A DNA stretch of 64,000 nucleotides. Source: Zerene cesonia. Taxonomy: Eukaryota; Arthropoda; Insecta; Lepidoptera; Pieridae. Position numbers and translations under genes: made by a program. The notes beneath the pieces are model-generated. The model was not told the origin of the DNA, did not search any database, and was given only the letters and a program-made list of their open reading frames with translations. This document shows, piece by piece, positions 11,083 to 23,725 of this stretch; position 1 is the first letter of the stretch, and each line of letters begins with the position of its first letter. The stretch covers positions 6,689,183-6,753,182 of the forward strand of contig NC_052115.1 of NCBI RefSeq assembly GCF_012273895.1, written 5' to 3'.

Positions 11083-12799
11083 ACCCTTTAAAAGCGCAGT
11101 TTTCTAGCTTTCTCCATATAAAAACGTATCGACTTATCCCATTAGCACATCTCTGTTTAACCTCAATGTATGCAAGTGACAGCCTTCGTGTGTACACTGC
11201 GTTGTGTACACTTCACTTACACAACTCTCGTATTACCGTAGAAGAAATTTAAATAAGTGCCTCGACATATCTCTGTATCTGAGTTTATATTAAAATTGTT
11301 AGCGGGAAGTTCTGCTAGGGAACTTGGTTTGCCTTTTCGTGTATAGTCTTAAATTTAAGCTTATAACGAACGCTATGCTACGAGCTTAGAATTTTGTACG
11401 TAGTTTTGTGTGGAAAACGGTTGGTGGTATTTTATTGTATTTAATTTCGTGCTATACAGAAGGGGAATTAAAAGGTTGAAGTTCAACTAATTGTGACTAA
11501 ATACGAGTATCAAAACAAAATGTATCGTCGTTATTTATAGATTATATTATTATTACACCATATCTTTTATTGGAATTAGCTACAACTTGGCATAAAATAG
11601 CAATAGTCAACTTTATTAACTATACCCATTGGTAGTAAATATAATAAAGAGATTACACTACTATTGAAAACACCGAATAATTTTAACACGGGTTTGACAT
11701 GCTGTCACTAACGGGTAAGGTAATCTTCATCTCCACTCAAAGCGGCTCCATTGCACAGAGTGCGGCCTAGTTAGTGGACCTCTTGGGAAGCTGGAGTCCG
11801 ATATATTCCTATAGCCCCTGAGGCCCCAGGATATGCATCTTTCTCTTTTTTAAAAAAGGTTTTTACACTTGAAAAGGTATTATATACTCTTAGTATTTTA
11901 GAATAATTGTATGGGGATTCGTTTAGATATATCCTCCGTATCTCCCGGAGGTATTAACCCATTTCAGTTTGATTTTATTCTAACGTTGTAGCTTGTATCG
12001 AATGTTATTTAAATTTTAAACTTATCGCTTCGTTGTTTCGCACATGCGGATCGCTGTTATTATTCTAGGTTCTTATTCGATTTCAAGTCAAAAATTGAGC
12101 TGCAAAGGATTCAAATTTAAGAAGCAACTCCAAATTTATATAAGAGACATAACTGTCTTTCTTTATAAAAAAAATAGAATGTTTTTTCAACACTTATCCC
12201 TAAAACGATGAGCTTAAACGAGCTATAATCCAGATCTTCTATCCCAAATTTCACCCATATATGACACACAATAATTCGTAATTGTGAATTTAAACATCCT
12301 ATCGTCCATTTATTTTCACAAACATTCTTTTTTCTTTAATATAACTACCATGAGCTTAAAATTATTAATATCGCAATCGTTATAAGTACAAGCATTCATC
12401 AATATCATGAATGTGTTATATGTATTTTATATAAAATTATGCCTTAAAAATTTTCATCTTAAAACGTAGCTAACTCTGTCGTAGATAGCAATTTTTAAAT
12501 TTTAAAGTCTGATAAGAAATTTTGCAGAATAACGAATAACTAATTAAAATGCTCCAATTTATAATTCATATATTTATCTTGACGAAATACTTCCTAATTA
12601 AAATGTTAATGAACTCAGAGATCCTATTTAAACGTACAATTTAATTACTTAAGTAACGTAAAAAGGTTGAAGGGACTGAATTGCGTATTCATTGAAATAA
12701 ATCATAAATTATGTAAAAATATTTAAAAAACTCTCTTATAAATTACTAAGTTGTACTCACTACTGTCATCAGACATGTTAGGCCTTTGCTAGTTTATCA

Positions 12800-12875
12800 A
12801 AAAAAATAGCGGCCCGCCCCGTGCTCCCTTCTTACAAGCAAGATAAGAACACGGGCGAAGCTGGGGGTTTAACAT
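12800..12875 (-). mobile_element. Helitron-like 3' fragment
   Basis: GCGGCCCGCCCCGTGCTCCC is the reversed end of the GGGGCGGGCCG subfamily seen at 23730. ACACGGGCGAAGCTGGGG follows in the opposite sense, so two ends may abut here. Confidence 0.45.
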
Positions 12876-13234
12876 AAACGTTAAAAATAGCCGAATTAGA
12901 CGAATTGACGCTTAGTACATTTGGCGATTTTTTTTTATATAGACAGACTTTTCAATAACGTCATTATTAATTGTAAATGAGAAAAATGGTCTCAAAATCG
13001 TCTTATGACCTTATCAACGAGGTCAAAATTTATTCATATTGATTTAAATTTCAAATGTTAGCAATTTAGTTAAATCTTAGCATGATGCTAGTTTATAGAG
13101 GCAATTTGGCTTGCCGGGAACTTTATTAAGATCAATTAGTGAGGTCTGAGGTTACGTTATGTAGAAGGGTTCGTATTTATAAATGGATAACATTAATTAT
13201 ATACGAAACCGCATTTAAATTTTTAGAACTAGAT

Positions 13235-13375
13235 CAAATTTAAATGGAGCACGTGAGAGATACCAGCTTTCAAATAAAAAAAGAATCATAAAAATTTATG
13301 AGATAACAAAAAAATACAATCGAATTGATTACTTCCTTCCCTTTTGTGAAGTCGGTTGAAAAACTGGTGAAACAC
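13235..13375 (+). repeat. GAAGTCGGTTGAAAA-type repeat
   Basis: ATACCAGCTTTCAAATAAAA, AATACAATCGAATTGATTAC and CCCTTTTGTGAAGTCGGTTG. One of the better preserved copies. Confidence 0.65.
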
Positions 13376-14218
13376 AACTCGCAGTTGAAATAGACATGTA
13401 AAGATTTATATGAATTAGGTCAATTCATTTCTGACGTAGATTTATACGATATTAATACATGTCGCTTTCCACTCTCTGCCCCTATTATGCTTTTATCTAT
13501 AAAACTACACAATAGATTTTGATGTGGATTTTTTATATAGATAGTCGATAGAGTATTTCAAGAGAAAGTTTTATATGTATCCTGCATATTCGCGAGCGGC
13601 GGCAGATCAGTATAAACATAATAATTATATATGTTTTTACGAATAATTTCATGCACCCTGCAAAGGTACCAACTGTTTAATGAACCATAATCGTTTTTTG
13701 CAGGGCCTTTATCTATCACTACAATAATAAAATATAATATAGATAATATTTAAATGCCTGAACTAATATAGCAAGGCAAATAAGACTATGTTATGAACTT
13801 AATATATAAACAATAAAAAACATTTCTGTTTATTATTTCTTAATACTTTGCATTCACGGCTAACATTAAGGCTGGTATTAATAAAGTACGTATATACGTG
13901 TACATATACATATTATTGTTATTTATTTATCCAAAGATGCATCATATATATATCGCTTATTGCATATATCACAGACAACTGCGACCAATAGCTTTGAAAA
14001 TCAGTGGTCTATATATAAACTGCTCGTCATAAGACTAATCTGATTGTGCTCTCTAATTACTATAACCAATTGCTGGATTCCCACGAAAATCGAGTCTGAA
14101 CTAGATACAGATATGTCGTGTGGCCTGAACCACGAGCTTTCACGTTACACAATGCTATGTGGTGACAATATTGACGTGTAAGTGTTTCTAGACAATTATC
14201 GCTTACTTTTTAGGTAAA

Positions 14219-14527
14219 GCAGTGGTGGCTCAGTGGTGAGAACCTCGGACTTCAAAATCGATAAGTCGGGGTTCGAGACCGGGCGAGCGTGCAGGTAATA
14301 AATTGATTTGTCAATTTATCTGCACATGTGGATGACTTCACCATTGCTTAAACGGTGCAGGAAAACATCGTGAGGAAACCGACATGTCAAAGAATCAAAA
14401 GTTCGACGACATGTGGCATCTGCCAACCTGCACTTGGCCAGCGTGGTGGATTATGGCCTGAACCCTCATAGGAGGCCTGTGTCCCAGCAGTGGGAACATA
14501 TATGGGCTGGTGATGATGATGATGATT
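14219..14527 (+). mobile_element. (GAT)n-tailed tRNA-derived SINE, full length
   Basis: The head GCAGTGGTGGCTCAGTGGTG contains the A-box and GGGGTTCGAGACC (about 14268-14280) the B-box. The body runs through CACTTGGCCAGCGTGGTGG and CTCATAGGAGGCCTGTGTCC to GGGCTGGTGATGATGATG. This is the most complete of five copies in the window (others at 21650, 25158, 50709, 54964). Confidence 0.88.
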
Positions 14528-14529
14528 TT

Positions 14530-14668
14530 AGAGTTCCGTAACTAAAGGGAAAATGGGACCCCGTTATTAAGTCTTCGCTGTTCGTATCTCTGTCCATCCG
14601 TTCATCTCTAGGTTATCTCACGACCCGTGATAGCTGGTCAGTTGATATTTTCGGAGATTACATAGGTA
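14530..14668 (+). repeat. GGTTCCGTA-type interspersed repeat, 5' part
   Basis: TTAGAGTTCCGTAACTAAAGG, CTGTCCATCCGTTCATCTC and CACGACCCGTGATAGCTGG. A familiar lepidopteran repeat, here inserted right at the (GAT)n tail of the SINE at 14219. Confidence 0.55.
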
Positions 14669-14967
14669 TTGTATATTGTATTGTACAATTAATAACAAAT
14701 ATTTATAACCAGTGCCGACTTATATATACGCCTTAATGCACCGAATGTCTGTCCATATTACATGCCTTTATCCTTTCAAAAACATTATTAGAAACATCGT
14801 TAATACATATGTATATTCGAGAAATGGTTAACTTGATTATATATGAATGACATATTATAATTTATAACATATCACATCGATCACTTTACAATAGCCTTAT
14901 TAAATTCTTATGTAGTTCAAACAGCAGTCTTATACAGTCTTATTTATAAAGCGTATTATCAAACTAT

Positions 14968-15182
14968 ACATTAATCCTATCCTACTAATGTTATAAATGC
15001 GAAAGTTTGTAAGGATGTGTGTGTTTGTTGCTTTTTCACGCAAAAACTACTTAAACCGATTGCAATGAAATTTGGTACGTAGTCAGCTGGACAACTGGAA
15101 TAACATATAGGCAACTTTTTATCCCGATATTCCTACAGGATACGGACTTACGCGGGTAAAACCGCGGGGGGCAGCTAGTAGA
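14968..15182 (+). mobile_element. Helitron-like non-autonomous repeat, complete
   Basis: TCCTATCCTACTAATG and TATAAATGCGAAAGTTTG at the left, then ATGAAATTTGGTACGTAG and TTTTTATCCCGATATTCC. It ends AAACCGCGGGGGGCAGCTAG|T. Ends TC...CTAG with a following T fit a Helitron. Confidence 0.8.
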
Positions 15183-15464
15183 TTCCACGTTCCGCAATTC
15201 AGTTGAATCGATCGCTCTGTAAACAAGCATAATCCAATAACGGTGTGAAACAACTCCAGTAAATGTCGCACGGACTAAATCGGGTCAGTTCGCAGGACAT
15301 TATCATAAAATCGGACTTGTACCCATCATACTTGGATACATTGCGGTAAACTAGCATAGTGTAGATACAAACATATTATATTCGAATAAATACTTCCAAC
15401 ATAATTCTGTTCTAAAATCATTATTAAAAAAACTGAAACTGCCTTCAAATTAAGAGACGATTTT

Positions 15465-15800
15465 GTATGTGGGAGTCGAGCACGCTTCGGCACGAATTGG
15501 GCCAGCTCGCACCGGGGAAGTACCACACCCTCACAGAAAACCGGCGTGAAATAGTGGCATGCCACTGTGTTTCGTCCGGTGAGTGGGGGAGCCGGAGGCA
15601 CGTTTCCTATTCCTCACCCGTCCTAGTCCATTCCTTTTTTCCAGTCATTAATCCTTTCCTTTTCCCTTACCCCATAAAAGCGGGCAGCGCAATCGCAGAG
15701 GTACTACTTTTGCGAATGTTTATGGGCGGTGGTGATCGCTTACCATCCGGCGAACCACCAGCTCAGTTGCCCGCTATGACATAAAAAAAAAAAAAGAAAA
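15465..15800 (+). mobile_element. Poly(A)-tailed lepidopteran SINE, full length
   Basis: The 5' end TGTGGGAGTCGAGCACGC leads through CGCACCGGGGAAGTACC, GAGTGGGGGAGCCGGAGG and GGCGGTGGTGATCGC to TTGCCCGCTATGACAT and a long A-run. It is the reference copy in this window at about 330 bp. It may belong to the butterfly Metulj-type SINEs, but that name is from memory. Confidence 0.88.
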
Positions 15801-15805
15801 ACGTA

Positions 15806-15942
15806 TTTAATGGGACCACCAACTTTTTAAAAAAATAATCATAAAAATCGGTTCATTCAGTAAAAAATTAAAAGATAGCAAATATAAAAATACTGTCGAA
15901 CTGATAACCTACTCTTATTTGAAGTCGGTTGAAAAAAGGTAA
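15806..15942 (+). repeat. GAAGTCGGTTGAAAA-type repeat
   Basis: GGGACCACCAACTTTTT, AATCGGTTCATTCAGTAAAA, CTGTCGAACTGATAACC and TTTGAAGTCGGTTGAAAAAA. It directly follows the poly(A) tail of the SINE at 15465. Confidence 0.65.
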
Positions 15943-16964
15943 GAGGTCGTCCCTTGCAGGTATATACCACTCACCTTTCAAAATAAAACCAATTCCCTAT
16001 CAAACTATCATATAAAACTGTGATAATACCGCTTTCCTAAATGTATAAGTATATAGTATATAATGAGTATATAAAATATGATATATGTACGAACAAGAAT
16101 TTTAATATGGGTATTCAACTGAAGTCCGAACACCGAAGGAGGTTCTGCATTAGTATGTATTTTTTGCTTTATTATTCGAAAGCTCTGTGGATTTTCATTC
16201 AATCGAAGTGATTATTTTTATTTGATAGGTAATGGTTGTGCTTTCATCCTTTTTTTAGAATTTGGAGTAGTGCCTCCCCCTAAAGGGATATGTGTGATCT
16301 ATTTTATGGAAAAGAATTATTAATATTGTAATAGCGCAATTATAGAAAGTAGTAGAAATGTATGGAACTTGTAAATATATTGATGCTCGTTATTTAATAA
16401 AAATATTAGTCAATTTGAAAGTGATTTAATTGAAATTAAAAAAGTAAAAATTAAATTAAAACAAACTTAAATTTATTAGCAAGGAATAATTAATTTACAA
16501 CAATACTCTGCCTTCTGAACTAACTATTTAAACGTAATAAATAAGTAAATAAATAATTAAATAAATTTATTAATTTAATAATTTAAATAACAATAAAACA
16601 AATAAGTGCAAAACTCGGAAATACCGACACCATTACAGCAATTTAAAAATTTGAGTTGTCCCAATTCCGGTCCTGATTTTTAACATAGTCCAAAACTACA
16701 GTTCTATGGATCCATACTGATTCGTTATACCGACAAAGGGAAATTTCAATCGCTAGTACCCGTCTGCACGTGCTTTGCATCTTCCTCGCAAAATCGGAGC
16801 ATGTATTTGACACACAATTACAACTACTTGAATGTGAGCTGAGATATTCGATGGAAATTGACTTTACTACGAAACGCTATTTGGAGAATTTTTCTTTGAT
16901 TACAGATAGATACGTTTTTATATAAGGGGAAAAAAGATATTTAGTATGTGATTTCAATAGCCGA

Positions 16965-17248
16965 GGAGGCTGTTTTGTATCTGTCTGTGAGTCCCTCCGC
17001 CCGTTTGTTAACAGACTGTATCTTCTTGAACTTTCAGAAATTAAGTATTTCTGTTGTCTTTATAACTTGCGTAGCAAAAACATAAAAATCTTTGCCTCCA
17101 AAATATAATTAAAAGTTCAGGTTAAGCAACGGTTGGCTCTGTCATAAATTGGATGGGTGAGCAATCATTTACCTGCAGTTGCTCTAAGCTAATTTGTAAG
17201 GAGCTCTCAGTATCGCAAGTTCAACGCACTTGGGCTATTGTTTTACTA
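16965..17248 (+). repeat. GGTTCCGTA-type interspersed repeat, diverged
   Basis: CTGTCTGTGAGTCCCTCCGC, TTAAGCAACGGTTGGCTC and the 3' end CAACGCACTTGGGCTATTG, in the same order as the copy at 40950. Confidence 0.6.
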
Positions 17249-17734
17249 TTACTTAAAGAAATTTCTCTCTTCCAGAACTAACAAAGCTTTACACCCAAAA
17301 CAATTTGGAAAACACAGAGAACTGATACAAATGTTAAAAATAATATCATTATAAATAACAAAGAAATATAATTTTTATTATCTATCACATTTTGATCTCA
17401 ATTTTAAGTATTAGAAGATCCAACAATAACTTGAATCTTGACAATACAAATTGCTTTAACATTTTCAGTAGTCAGGTACAATAGCTTATACAAGCTCGAA
17501 CAGCTTCAATGCTTTTTATGAACCAACAATAAGCTCTTCGAAGCCTTTAGTCTACATTTTTATTATGAAATTGTGACTTTCTGTTTATTGTTTGATGAAA
17601 ATAATTACGTAATCCGTTACTGACGCACGAACAATTTCGCAATAAGAATTTCTATGACAAAGATTTTCGTAAATTTTTCGTTTGTTACAAATCAGAGGTG
17701 AGAAGGAGTGTATGTGTATTTAGTATAAACATAC

Positions 17735-17749
17735 ACACACACACACACC
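17735..17749 (+). repeat. (AC)n microsatellite
   Basis: Uninterrupted CA dinucleotides following ATACA. Confidence 0.85.
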
Positions 17750-18659
17750 TTCCTGATATCAGGTTGGATTATTTTATTTATTTACTGTATAATCAATACT
17801 TAGATTGATATAAAACTGAAGAGTTTGTATCACATTAATTTCTAGAACTAACGAATCGATTTAAAAATTCTGTCAACCATGCATATTATGTACATAGTCC
17901 CTCAGTCCTGCGGCATATATTTTCCACAGGATAGGCCGGCGCTAATACAGAAGTTCTATGTGTTTAGGTAACATTTTAAGTTGTATCTAGCTATTTTATT
18001 GGTAAATTTGTTGTAAAGAAGCGATTTTTAAATACTTTTAACGCATCGCAATTTATAGGATTACTAATGAATACACATAATTCAGGTAAGAAAATAAATC
18101 AGCTTTATTTGTAACTTCTAGCTAATCTTCAGCAACTTGGTAAGTATGTGGTGTGTATCCTATAGCCTGTCTGCGCCTCGTCAACTCCAGCCGTGTCTGT
18201 CCAAACAATATACTGCCCTCATGTGCTAGTATTAATGGAATATCACGATATTACCATCGATTTGTTATAGTGACAAAAATTTCAATGCAATAAGCGTTCC
18301 ATCAAAAGTAGCATTCACAACGAATCGCGTATCCTCAAGGACATTAGACAGAGATCCCTCCAATAACCCGGCTATTAAGTTGTTGTGCGGTTCATTTGAC
18401 CCCAAGCGCTGGTAACAATGCCGCTTTGATGTTTATTAGATTTTCTATTGTAACCTAACGAGAGCGGTCACTGCAGTCGACAGAACTGAAGAGTCAATTC
18501 TGGATAAGACAATATAAATGTTTGAGCTTTTTCTAATCTAATATTGTCGATGTTCATGCTTTTTTTATTTTTCGTATATATGATACCTAATTCTATGTTT
18601 ATAGATGAGCGTGTATTCGCGAATTGCTTTAAATCATTTCATAGAACGTAAACGGTTTC

Positions 18660-18712
18660 GATCGTCTCTAGCACAGGTTTATTCCTAGTTGAGGCGACCG
18701 TCGTGTTTGATT
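18660..18712 (+). repeat. Repeated motif pair, copy 1
   Basis: CGTCTCTAGCACAGGTTTATTCC followed by TAGTTGAGGCGACCGTCGTG. It shares its layout with 19728-19776. The family is not recognised. Confidence 0.5.
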
Positions 18713-18916
18713 TGTGTTGCATTTATATATTTTTGCATAAATATGTATATCATATTCTAATTTTGTCCAGCAATCCGCGCATTTGTTATTCTTTAATATA
18801 TAACAGAAATTTAAATTCACGTTTGTATCTAATAATTATTTATTATGTACTACTTATTATGTATTTATTCATTTTTGCAGTTTTTCTTCAAAAAGTCCAA
18901 TTTTATACAAGAGCGA

Positions 18917-19205
18917 TGGACGTGGACATTTGCAGAGGCGTAAAGTCGTTTGCAGACCTTTCGCCTCTACAATTGGATTGCTGACTTTGAACGAAACGGG
19001 ATGAAAAAAGGATTGACGAGAGGAATAAAGGAAAAACTGGGAAGGGTCAAGAAAAGATTACACGCCTCCAGCTTTCCTACTCGCCGAACGAAATACAGTA
19101 ACATTCGCATGATACTATTTTACGCAGATCTTTGGTGAGGGTGTGGTAACTTCCCCGTTGAGAGTTGGCCCAATTCGTGCCGAAGCGTGCTCGACTCCCA
19201 TATTA
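18917..19205 (-). mobile_element. Poly(A)-tailed lepidopteran SINE, minus strand
   Basis: GCAGAGGCGTAAAGTCG at the left, and CGTGCCGAAGCGTGCTCG followed by ACTCCCATA at the right, reading the element backwards. The 3' terminal 40 bp and poly(A) tail are missing. Confidence 0.85.
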
Positions 19206-19607
19206 CCGATATTCAAGGGCTTTTTGATTTAAATTCTTCTTTAATGCTTCAATTAACGTTAATTTGATAGAGCTAAGATTTAAACAATACATATGATATA
19301 CGATTGAATAATAATTCACAAATTCAATGCACATTGTATAATTGAGTTCAAAGTGATCGGGCTAATATCTAGATTAGATGGCTTATACAGTTAAGGAATA
19401 TATTTAGGAAGCTTCATTATAATGTAATGTATGTGTTTTGTAATAAACTATAAAGGAAGCCACATTTAGTTTGAATTACGCACTTTCTTCTTTTACATTG
19501 AAATTTCGATACCTTATTTTAATTATGTATATAGTATAATAATTCATAGTTCATTTATAAATGACGCACATTCATAAGTAATACTCTCTTACTCTCTTAA
19601 GTCGTTA

Positions 19608-19672
19608 TACACACGCACACAACACACACAACACACACCCACGTACACACGCATACACACACACGGACATTT
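19608..19672 (+). repeat. Interrupted (AC)n microsatellite
   Basis: About 60 bp of imperfect CA repeats interrupted by G, T and C, between two regions that share a decayed motif (see 18664 and 19731). Confidence 0.85.
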
Positions 19673-19727
19673 TCACTTTTGCACTCACTTTATAACGCTA
19701 GCACAGCCTCATGGAGTGGAAAGCGTC

Positions 19728-19776
19728 GATCGCCTATAGCACAGGTCTTGAACCTAGTTTAATCGATCGTCGTGTC
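19728..19776 (+). repeat. Repeated motif pair, copy 2
   Basis: CGCCTATAGCACAGGTCTTG followed by TAGTTTAATCGATCGTCGTG. About 1 kb after copy 1, in the same orientation. Confidence 0.5.
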
Positions 19777-21649
19777 TTTTTACTGTAAATTTGTTTATAA
19801 TGTGGGTACAAGATAAATGTTTAAATGTTAATTGTTTAAAAGTTATTAGCAAGTTAACAGAAAGGTGTTACAATTTAGTTTTACATCATAAACAGCACGC
19901 ATATGTGTTATGTTTTCTTTATAAAAGAAAATACATGGTTTACGGACTACTAAATATTGTAACAGAAATCAACCATACTAAAATCCTCTAAGATTTGTCC
20001 AGTATACAAAAAGTTTACCACGACATATCATCACAAGATTTACAAAAAGAAGCTTAAACCTGGATATGCATTTTTTCCGATGTCCTGAGATTCTATAAAA
20101 GATCTAGTATTTTACAAAAAAAAAATATTACTCATAAATTTGAAAAAAAAATCGATCTTACCCCAGAAAGAGGACTAGACAAGAGATAAGACAGCATAAG
20201 TTATATAATAACTTATACTCTTACTAACTGATTCAAAAAATCTACGATCTAGTCACATTATTTGGTTTATATCATAAAATATAACCTAGCAGCGATTAAT
20301 TATTTTGTTTCATATTGAAAACATTCATTGTTTTCAAATAAACACAGAGAGGAAATACCATGAAATTTAATGCTTAAATATAATTTATAGGCAACAATTG
20401 TAATAGGAGTATACGATATATATCATAATTAAAGTAAATGCTGCAATCATTGTTTACATTGTACCAAATTACAGTCATATTACATGTCGTCGCCGCGGTT
20501 AACACAGACTCATCTTCAAGTCAACTAAACCTATATTTAATGGACTGTTAGGGTATATCGTAACCCAATTAGCTAATCGGTGTTCCACTCGACTGGCGCG
20601 TGTATTAGTGTACCCGAAGCCAGTGGACTGGAAAACGAACGCGGCATCGAAGTGGGCCAGTATCAGCAAAAACAGAGATTTAGTTATGTCAGCGAGGAGT
20701 TTTCTAGAATTCCGAAAAAAATATTTATGTTGTATGGGCAATGGGAGGAAAGGAAGCAAAGAAAGAGGCTTTTAGAGCTCTATTACACTAGGATTTTAGA
20801 GTTCTATTCGGTATATTTGAGCAATAACGTTCAGGGATACTGAATGAAATTGAATCAAAATTGCAATGGAATGATATTAGATTACGTTGTACGAAGTAGG
20901 TATTTCTGTATGATTTGATGAAATAAAGACGCATAAATCTGCATCTGTTTAGATGCAAGCAATCTCGGTCGGTAAAAAGTGCAAGCCTTCTAAAAAATAG
21001 TTTTCTGAGTGAAACATAGGCCTTATTGTCGAATATAAATATTAATGGGGAAAATATATCCAAAAATTTACTCGTTATTCACTTTCATAGTCTTTCATAG
21101 GAAGGAAGAAGACCAGAAAGAGGTTATGCGCTGAACCACCATACAATGGCGATCCAATACTCATTTTCTCGTTGTTTGTAGAAAGTTCAAAACATTTAGT
21201 GTTTATAACAATAAGTTTATAGAACAGCTATATTTGATGCATGTCGAGTAAATTTATTTTAAAACCTTTTCATCAGATAGGAATGATTAAAATCCATATA
21301 GCGCACTCACCAGATAAAACCAGAACAACTTTAGGTTGTGATTCTAAAGGTGAATAGCTTGCAATGGTTGTCTCGCATACGACATTTCAAATGGGAGGCT
21401 TATCTGGAAAGTATGTCATTATTATTTCAATAGAATTCGAATTTCTTTCTACGGAAGAGTTCAGGTGGTTATAATTTTTGTTGGAAATAGTATTCTTTTG
21501 ATGTATTATGACTATAAAGTCCTATTAATTTTATTTACATTACAGTTCACTTTCACTGACATGTCGAGGTGTAATATCGTTAAATATTCATATAAGCAAA
21601 AATATTTTAACTGTTTTTAGTCATTATAAAATTGAGAATTTATACTCAT
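19777..21649. other. Intergenic, no gene seen (19.8-21.6 kb)
   Basis: Overlapping open frames on both strands at 20499-20843 cover a GC-richer patch (about 20480-20670), but show no recognised domain or splice structure. Confidence 0.5.
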
Positions 21650-21920
21650 GTCATCAGCCCATACATGTTCTGCTGGGACCCAGGCCTCATATAAGGTTTC
21701 AGGTTATAATCCACCACGATGTCGTCGTACTTCGTATGTCACATGTCGTCGTACTTTTATTTCTTGGACATGACGGTATCCTCACAAGCAGTGGTGATGT
21801 TATCCACATGTGCAGATAAATTGAAAAATCAATTTATTTCCCGCACGGTCGCCCGGTCTCGAACCCTGACTTATCGATTTTGAAGTCCGAGGTTCTCACC
21901 ACTGAGCCGCCACTGCTTTT
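21650..21920 (-). mobile_element. (GAT)n-tailed SINE, near full length
   Basis: This is a reverse-strand copy: CATCAGCCC at the left, then GCTGGGACCCAGGCCTC, and the reversed B-box GGTCTCGAACC (21855-21865) and A-box (CACCACTGAGCCGCCACTGC) at the right. It carries an internal tandem duplication (TGTCGTCGTACTT at 21720 and 21744) and lacks the CACTTGGCCAGC segment. Confidence 0.85.
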
Positions 21921-22139
21921 TTTATAATTTACACTCACTTGAGAATTTTCAGTGCACAACAAAGATTTTGAATATTTTTGCTACGCAGTCTACATGGAAA
22001 GACAAAGGGTATATTGAATATTAATATAAATTGTCGTCATTAATCTATTCAATCTGAAGATAACTTTATTTCGTTAACATCAAACGTCGTTGATACAGAC
22101 AATTGTCTCGCAATTCATTGTATTGGATTGATCTGTAAC

Positions 22140-22400
22140 GAAGGTCTTTGTGAGGCTGTGGGGTGAAAACTTTTGTTCTGATTTGTGTCAATATAATGAG
22201 AATTATTCACAATCATGTCTACCTCAGTTATTGAGGTTGTAATTAAGCGGGGGAAATTGTTGTGTTTCACTACGTAGCTGATTTTGAAGCGAAAACAAAT
22301 GGGAGTGGGGCGACTTCAGCCGTGTTCGGTAAGTGTGGGACACTTTGGTAACCATGGAAACGGTGTAACAAAATATTGTTAGTTTGTAAATTATAAACAA
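22140..22400. promoter_or_regulatory. Non-repeat segment with an X-box-like motif
   Basis: GTAACCATGGAAAC (22348-22361) resembles the RFX X-box (GTNRCC, spacer, RGYAAC) with one mismatch. The surrounding 250 bp is less AT-rich than its neighbours and matches no repeat I recognise. The regulatory role is speculative. Confidence 0.2.
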
Positions 22401-23311
22401 ATTAATATTAATTTTCTTTTATATGAATACTTTCTTTACAGTTTAAGGCTTATAACATTGAGAGACTAAGAATGATACAATATCTTATAGTAATGCACAT
22501 TTCGATTGTATTGTATAAACTATAAATTGATTGCTAACGTTGTAACTTGTGATATCTGTTAGGTCATATCGGATCATAGTTTCGGATCATAGGAGAGCGG
22601 TGGAATATACATGTAGACTACACTCACGAGTTTCAGTGTGAACACAGTATTATTTACACAGTATATCTGATGTATATTTGACTTCTGTTATGCCAGTGCA
22701 ATCAAATACAAAACTTATATACTATATTAAAACATTCCTACTTTTGAATATTCATACCTATAGCTTTAAAAACACATCTTTAACATTTCGATGTTTAGAA
22801 AATATCAAATGGGATGTAAATAAATGCTGTTTAAAAAGAATTATAAAAGTTATTTTAAAGTCAACTGTTATTAAGATATATGGAGTAATATAGTAATATA
22901 AAAGACAAAAATTGTGTTGTAGTGACTTTAAAGTAATAACTAATAGGATGAATAAAAACCAGTCCAGTGAAATCAATTTAAACTGCAATATAAAAGTCTG
23001 CAGTTGATAGAGGGTGGTGAGCACGACGAATTAAAATTCCAAGGGCTCAGGCATACTGGATTGTATTGAAATAATTATTTTGTATTATTTACTGCATTCA
23101 TTTTATATATTTTTATAAACATATCAGTATTAATTAAAAGTTTTAACCTCAAATTAAACGCAAAGATCAATAAATGTGTAGAAAAATGTTTATTTTAAAT
23201 TTATACATAAAATTTCATTTACTTATATACATTTTTAATTTATAACTTCATATGTTAATTGACAAACAAATATACTGAAATATCATATTTTGTATGCGAT
23301 AATTGGAACGC

Positions 23312-23465
23312 GTGATCGCAAGCAGCCCACACCGACCATAAACACTGAGAGGCTATGCCTGAGCGTATCTATTGCCAACTTAACTGGATCAAGGATTAGG
23401 AAAGGATTGATTGGGGTAATTATGAACAGGACTGGTAATAGGTAAGGAAAGGGATACGGGCTTCG
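23312..23465 (-). mobile_element. Poly(A)-tailed SINE fragment, minus strand
   Basis: CCCACACCGACCATAAACAC, GATCAAGGATTAGGAAAGG and GGTAAGGAAAGGGATACGGG match the middle of the reversed element. Both ends are missing. Confidence 0.65.
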
Positions 23466-23489
23466 AATATACATCAGATATACTCTATT

Positions 23490-23520
23490 ACTATTATTAT
23501 ATCTATTATTATTATTATTT
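23490..23520 (+). repeat. (ATT)n microsatellite
   Basis: Interrupted ATT repeats directly after the SINE fragment at 23312. Confidence 0.8.
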
Positions 23521-23725
23521 AGCTACCAAACAGATATTAGATTTCATATATTGCTCGATTGATACTTAAAAATCTTCATAGGTTCAGGGGTGGCTTATTC
23601 TGAAATAATATCATTTCTGAAACCACTCAATTCAAGAAAAAAGCTGTTTTTGTAGCATTCAATTAATAATGAATAAGTTTCATTTGAAATCGCTTTTATA
23701 ACTTATCCTTCTATAACTGATTTAT

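Larger units (their letters stand above)
6640..14218. other. Intergenic, no gene seen (6.6-14.2 kb)
   Basis: Apart from the listed repeats, nothing is recognised. The frames at 7026-7277 and 8612-8836 have no domain pattern. A GC-richer patch at 11690-11830 (CAGAGTGCGGCC, CCCCTGAGGCCCC) may be an old TE. Confidence 0.55.
15943..18659. other. Intergenic, no gene seen (15.9-18.7 kb)
   Basis: AT-rich, with the repeat at 16965 and the (AC)n at 17735. An extremely A+T-rich tract lies at about 16390-16620. Nothing coding is recognised. Confidence 0.55.

Noticed and set aside
15467..15784. 105-codon open frame and the opposite-strand frame
   Set aside because: Both lie entirely within the SINE at 15465; similar frames exist in its other copies.
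19608..19672. CRISPR-like or telomeric array
   Set aside because: It is an ordinary interrupted (AC)n microsatellite with no spacer pattern or telomere unit (TTAGG).
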